Assembly: GCF_003248505.1 (NCBI RefSeq)
Contig: NZ_QFOA01000116.1
Span: 1 to 6,623 of the forward strand
Length of the DNA: 6,623 nt
Reading direction: 5' to 3'
DNA from: Sphingobium sp.
Lineage (GTDB): Bacteria; Pseudomonadota; Alphaproteobacteria; Sphingomonadales; Sphingomonadaceae
Shown here in pieces: positions 3,823 to 6,623 of the stretch. The notes beneath the pieces were generated by a model, which was given only the letters and a program-made list of their open reading frames with translations, did not search any database and was not told the DNA's origin. Every line of letters starts with the position of its first letter. The stretch's first letter is position 1. The position numbers were made by a program, and so were the translations under genes.

Positions 3823-6227
3823 CCCGCCTGAGCCACCTGGCATTTGGGCTTGCCCTTGCGGCGCTAGATGTTCCTCTGCACGCGGCGGACCCGGGGCCGT
3901 TCGAGCTTTCAGGACCCAACCTTCGAATCCTGGTGACGCGAGGTGGGCGGACGTTGCCAATTGGGGCGGTGCCCAGCCTCGCAGAGGGTGATCGGTTAAG
4001 CGTTGCGGCGCAATTGCCGCCCGATCAGGGAGCGCGCTTGCTTCTGGTTTCCGCATTTCTGCGCGGGGCGACCAATCCGCCGCCCAAGGATTGGATTGCC
4101 TTTGCCGAAACCTGGGCTCGAAAGGACAATAATCGCACGCTCGACTTGACGGTCCCCAAGGGCGCACGGCAGATGGTCCTGTTCCTCGTGCCCGACACGG
4201 GTGGCGCAGAAGGCGCGTTGCGCGATGCCGTGCGCGGCAAGCCGGGCGAATTCGTGCGCGCGACACAGGATTTGAACCAGGCTTCGCTCGACCGATCGCG
4301 GCTGGACGCGTTCATGGGAGCGATCAAGGCGCAGGAAAACAGCCACCCCGAATTCCTGCGCACGCTCGCCCCGCCGTTGGCGCATAGCCTGTCGATCAAG
4401 CTCAACGAAGAATGCCTCTCGAAAGTGATCGAGATGCAGGCGGCGTGCCTGCTCGACAACCGGGATTCCTTGGTGCTGGCCGACGTCCACACCAGTTCGA
4501 TGGCCGAAACGTTGACGGGTGCGCCAACCGATCTGGCCTTGCAATTGAGTGCGACGCGGGAAGCCGGTTACGGCTATTACAGCCCTTATATTGCAGTGGT
4601 GCGTGACGTGGCGAAAATCTTCGGCGCGTTCAGCAACCCGTCTTTCGACTATTTGCCGACGCTGAGCGTGCGCAAAGGCGCGGACATGGGCCTGCTTCTC
4701 AACAGTGCGCCCTCCTTTGCCAAGCCCAAGTCGGTTATGGTGGTTGCGATGCCGTCGATCGAGGCGCATTCGCCGCCGCGACTGCGTAGCGGGACGAGCG
4801 GCCCGATCTGCCTTGCGCGGGCTGGTGCGGTGTTGCCGGTGGAGGGCGCCCCGCTTATTTATTCGACTGGCTATGCGCGCGACATGATGCTGACGGTCCG
4901 GGCGCAGTCCGGCGAAAGCGTAGAGTTGCCCATGACTGCGCGGGCGGATCGGGGCGGCTATGTCCCCGGCGCCGCAACAAGCTGGTCTGCGGCTTTTCAA
5001 GGTACGATGAAGGGGCATCTTCACGGACAATGGGGTTTCGACCGGTTCGAGGGGCCGGACTTTACCGTGCAACTGCCCGATGGGCAGGGCTGGCGAACCG
5101 ACGGCGATGGCCCGGCGCTTGTTGTCGGGCGCGACAATCTGCTGACCCTGAAGGGCAGCGCGCCCGCGTGCGTGGAAAGCGTGACGACGCGGCAGGGCAG
5201 GGACGCGCCGATGTCGGTGGCGTACAAACTCGTCGGCAGCGACAGGCTGACACTCACGCTTCCGCTCGCCGACCGGAAGCCAGGCACCCTGAGCGTCGAG
5301 ATCAAATATCTTGGGGTGGCCCAGCCTACCGTGCTGACGCTGCGGAGCTATGCGCAGGCGAGCAGACTCGACGCCTTGCAGATCCACGCGGGCGATCGGA
5401 CGGGTGTGTTGAGCGGACAGCGGCTGGACGAAGTGCAAAGCGTGGAAGCCGCAGGTCTGACGCTGAAGCCTGATGGTCTGACACGCGACGGAACTGTCGA
5501 CCGACTGTCGCTGGTGGCCGACGGGGCGGGGGGCGTGCCGGCAGAGGGACAGGAAGGGGTGGCCCGGGTTAACCTGCACGACGGGCGGTTTGTCAGCCTG
5601 CCATTCGAAGTGGGCGCGCCACGGCCGCAAGTCAGCATCTTATCGATGACCGTCACGCCACCTCCCGCCATCGGTATCGTGCCCGCCATCGATGGAGACG
5701 ACCTCCTGCCCGATCAGGGACGCCTGACCTTTTCCGTAAAGGCGCAAGGCATGACGCTCTTCGCTCCGGGTGACAGCCTCGAAGTGACGGGCGCGGACGA
5801 AGGCGCGCCGACAGTCCGCCTGACGGTGGGCGGCGCGGCTCGCCTCGAAGGGCGGCAGGTCATGGTGGCGTCCTTCGATACCAAAGGGGCAGGGGGGGCG
5901 CTGTACGGACCGCTGCGGTTTCGCCTGAAGCAAGGGGGTGGGACGAGCGACTGGCTCCCATTGATTACGCTGGTACGTTTTCCCCGCATCGAGAACGTAG
6001 CCTGCGACCGCACCCAGGGGTGTGCGCTGCGCGGGCATGACCTGTTCCTGATCGACGCGGTCGGATCGACTCCGACGCTGGAAGGGGCGACGCAGGTCGC
6101 TCACGGCTTTACCGGCGAGACTCTTACGACACCGCTGCCGCGAGAGGGCAAACTGTATCTGCGGTTGCGAGATGCGCCCGACCGGGTCCTGAGCATAACG
6201 GTCGGTTCATCGGGGATTCGCTCATAA
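3804..6227 (+). CDS. Large exported protein of unknown family (807 aa)
   Basis: The product begins with a Sec-type signal peptide: positively charged start (residues 1-8), hydrophobic core (about 12-25), and likely cleavage after LHA at residue 27 or 28. No other membrane segment is visible, so a periplasmic or secreted location is expected. Residues about 35-155 and 300-800 are rich in short beta-strand patterns with turns, like a chain of Ig-like or other beta-sandwich modules. A helical, more charged section lies at about 155-280 (SLDRSRLDAFMGAIKAQENS, then LNEECLSKVIEMQAACLLD) and includes a tyrosine cluster (GYGYYSPY, 255-262). Six cysteines (204, 215, 336, 456, 734, 740) form an even number; 204/215 and 734/740 could be disulphide pairs in an exported protein. 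No catalytic motif is recognised. TTG is chosen as start because of its Shine-Dalgarno, while ATG 3819 would remove five residues and keep the signal peptide. Composition and length leave little doubt that the gene is real. Confidence 0.9.
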   Translation: MPTRWMTRLSHLAFGLALAALDVPLHAADPGPFELSGPNLRILVTRGGRTLPIGAVPSLAEGDRLSVAAQLPPDQGARLLLVSAFLRGATNPPPKDWIAFAETWARKDNNRTLDLTVPKGARQMVLFLVPDTGGAEGALRDAVRGKPGEFVRATQDLNQASLDRSRLDAFMGAIKAQENSHPEFLRTLAPPLAHSLSIKLNEECLSKVIEMQAACLLDNRDSLVLADVHTSSMAETLTGAPTDLALQLSATREAGYGYYSPYIAVVRDVAKIFGAFSNPSFDYLPTLSVRKGADMGLLLNSAPSFAKPKSVMVVAMPSIEAHSPPRLRSGTSGPICLARAGAVLPVEGAPLIYSTGYARDMMLTVRAQSGESVELPMTARADRGGYVPGAATSWSAAFQGTMKGHLHGQWGFDRFEGPDFTVQLPDGQGWRTDGDGPALVVGRDNLLTLKGSAPACVESVTTRQGRDAPMSVAYKLVGSDRLTLTLPLADRKPGTLSVEIKYLGVAQPTVLTLRSYAQASRLDALQIHAGDRTGVLSGQRLDEVQSVEAAGLTLKPDGLTRDGTVDRLSLVADGAGGVPAEGQEGVARVNLHDGRFVSLPFEVGAPRPQVSILSMTVTPPPAIGIVPAIDGDDLLPDQGRLTFSVKAQGMTLFAPGDSLEVTGADEGAPTVRLTVGGAARLEGRQVMVASFDTKGAGGALYGPLRFRLKQGGGTSDWLPLITLVRFPRIENVACDRTQGCALRGHDLFLIDAVGSTPTLEGATQVAHGFTGETLTTPLPREGKLYLRLRDAPDRVLSITVGSSGIRS

Positions 6228-6367
6228 GAGCGGGATTGTTTCGGCCGTGGGGCGTTAGCGGTGTCTGAAGACTGTTACGGCAAATGCCCGTGTCGATCCG
6301 AAGCAGAAAATGGCCGCAGCCACTGACCTTTGCAAACTGCCAGGGAACAAAAACGACATTCGGTCAC
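6228..6367. other. Short intergenic spacer before the rrn promoter
   Basis: No gene, terminator with a T-run, or repeat was found here. The minus-strand open frame covering this stretch (6275-6601) runs through the promoter and leader elements and lacks protein-like character. Confidence 0.35.
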
Positions 6368-6415
6368 GAAAGTTTCAAAAAGGCTGTTGACCGACTCGAT
6401 TGGTGTCCGTAGAGG
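6368..6415 (+). promoter_or_regulatory. Putative rRNA operon promoter with UP-like element
   Basis: TTGACC (6387-6392) and TAGAGG (6410-6415) are separated by exactly 17 bp. The -35 matches TTGACA at five positions. The -10 is poorer, as is common in alphaproteobacteria. Just upstream, an A/T tract (6368-6381, GAAAGTTTCAAAAA) has the place and composition of an UP element, typical for rRNA promoters. Transcription would start near 6421-6423. The antitermination motifs downstream strengthen the assignment. Confidence 0.55.
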
Positions 6416-6489
6416 GCTTTTCACCGGACGGGACGCTGCCTTGAACGAGGCGCTGATCGCACGGTCGCCACCATTTATGGGACACTCTC

Positions 6490-6509
6490 CCTCGGAAGCA
6501 TTTTCGAGG
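6490..6509 (+). promoter_or_regulatory. boxB-like hairpin
   Basis: CCTCGGAA (6490-6497) pairs with TTTCGAGG (6502-6509), including one G-U pair, around a 4-nt GCAT loop. An 8-bp stem about 28 nt before boxA fits the boxB position in rRNA leaders. There is no T-run, so it is not a terminator. Confidence 0.45.
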
Positions 6510-6536
6510 AAGAATGACTGTCCTCCAAAAGGTGTC

Positions 6537-6548
6537 GGTTCTTTGACA
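6537..6548 (+). promoter_or_regulatory. boxA antitermination element
   Basis: GGTTCTTTGACA closely matches the rRNA boxA consensus (E. coli TGCTCTTTAACA), with the G in TTTGACA expected in alphaproteobacteria. NusB/NusE binding is the known role of this element. It also contains TTGACA, but no -10 follows at a suitable distance, so the boxA reading is preferred. Confidence 0.6.
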
Positions 6549-6569
6549 TTGTTGATTGATGAAGGGACA

Positions 6570-6575
6570 TGTGGG
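6570..6575 (+). promoter_or_regulatory. boxC-like element
   Basis: TGTGGG lies 21 nt after boxA and resembles the rRNA leader boxC (TGTGTGGG in E. coli). It is short and weak alone, but supported by its order after boxB and boxA. Confidence 0.35.
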
Positions 6576-6623
6576 CGGCGGCTCGGTTTGTCTGGCGACA
6601 TAGGCGCTGGATGGATCGTAAAA

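Larger units (their letters stand above)
6421..6623 (+). ncRNA. Putative 5' leader of an rRNA operon (partial)
   Basis: From the predicted start to the window edge the sequence is non-coding and carries boxB-, boxA- and boxC-like elements in the order found in rRNA leaders, where Nus factors assemble an antitermination complex. The boxA-to-boxC stretch, ending in a GTGGGCGGCGGC run, resembles 16S leaders that I associate with sphingomonads. No mature 16S sequence is present, so the rRNA gene, if intact, starts beyond 6623. A detached leader copy is the main alternative. Confidence 0.5.

Noticed and set aside
3996..5630. 544-aa minus-strand open frame
   Set aside because: It is the antisense shadow of the 807-aa gene in GC-rich DNA. 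It is His/Arg/Gln-rich with no recognisable domain, while the plus-strand product has a signal peptide and normal composition.
6178..6205. Terminator at the end of the 807-aa gene (CCGACC/GGTCGG)
   Set aside because: The 16-nt loop, the position inside the coding sequence and the lack of a T-run argue against an intrinsic terminator.
6275..6601. 108-aa minus-strand open frame
   Set aside because: It runs antisense across the rrn promoter, boxB, boxA and boxC elements, has no ribosome-binding site, and its translation does not look like a protein.

Overview
The window looks like GC-rich alphaproteobacterial DNA, most likely from a sphingomonad (Sphingobium/Novosphingobium type). This rests on base and codon use, on a DUF1612/HTH-type gene typical of alphaproteobacterial accessory replicons, and on the form of an rRNA-operon leader at the right edge. 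No database search was possible, so the taxon is an inference.

Left part (1-1396): the 3' end of a plus-strand gene (1-222, possibly a replication initiator), then about 1.1 kb without a convincing gene but full of origin-like signals. These are five direct iterons of about 22 bp period (1034-1137), a lone direct copy (452-467), two inverted copies (681-727), a half copy (600-610), two perfect matches to the IHF consensus (574-586 and 951-963), a DnaA-box-like 9-mer (584-592), an AT-rich stretch with a 16-bp palindrome (982-997), an 8-bp inverted repeat (823-853), and a short promoter/terminator unit (728-808). Together they read as an iteron-type replication origin.

Middle part (1397-3287), all minus strand: a 339-aa protein of the DUF1612/HTH DNA-binding type with an AT-rich, repeat-bearing upstream region. 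Further upstream are three very small genes (76, 67 and 75 aa) whose ends overlap (ATGA stop/start, then an 11-nt overlap), so they look like one translationally coupled operon. About 430 bp upstream of this operon contain nothing I can assign.

Right part: a 2.4-kb plus-strand gene (3804-6227) for an 807-aa exported protein of unknown family, with an unusual start region (TTG start with a good Shine-Dalgarno, a short upstream ORF ending in ATGA on an internal ATG, and an imperfect direct repeat). Beyond it (6368-6623) lies what looks like the promoter and antitermination leader (boxB, boxA, boxC) of an rRNA operon whose 16S gene would start outside the window.

The most interesting reading is the combination: an iteron-controlled origin and an rrn operon within about 5.5 kb suggest a secondary chromosome (chromid) rather than an ordinary plasmid or the main chromosome. 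This is an inference from motifs and needs the flanking sequence to test.
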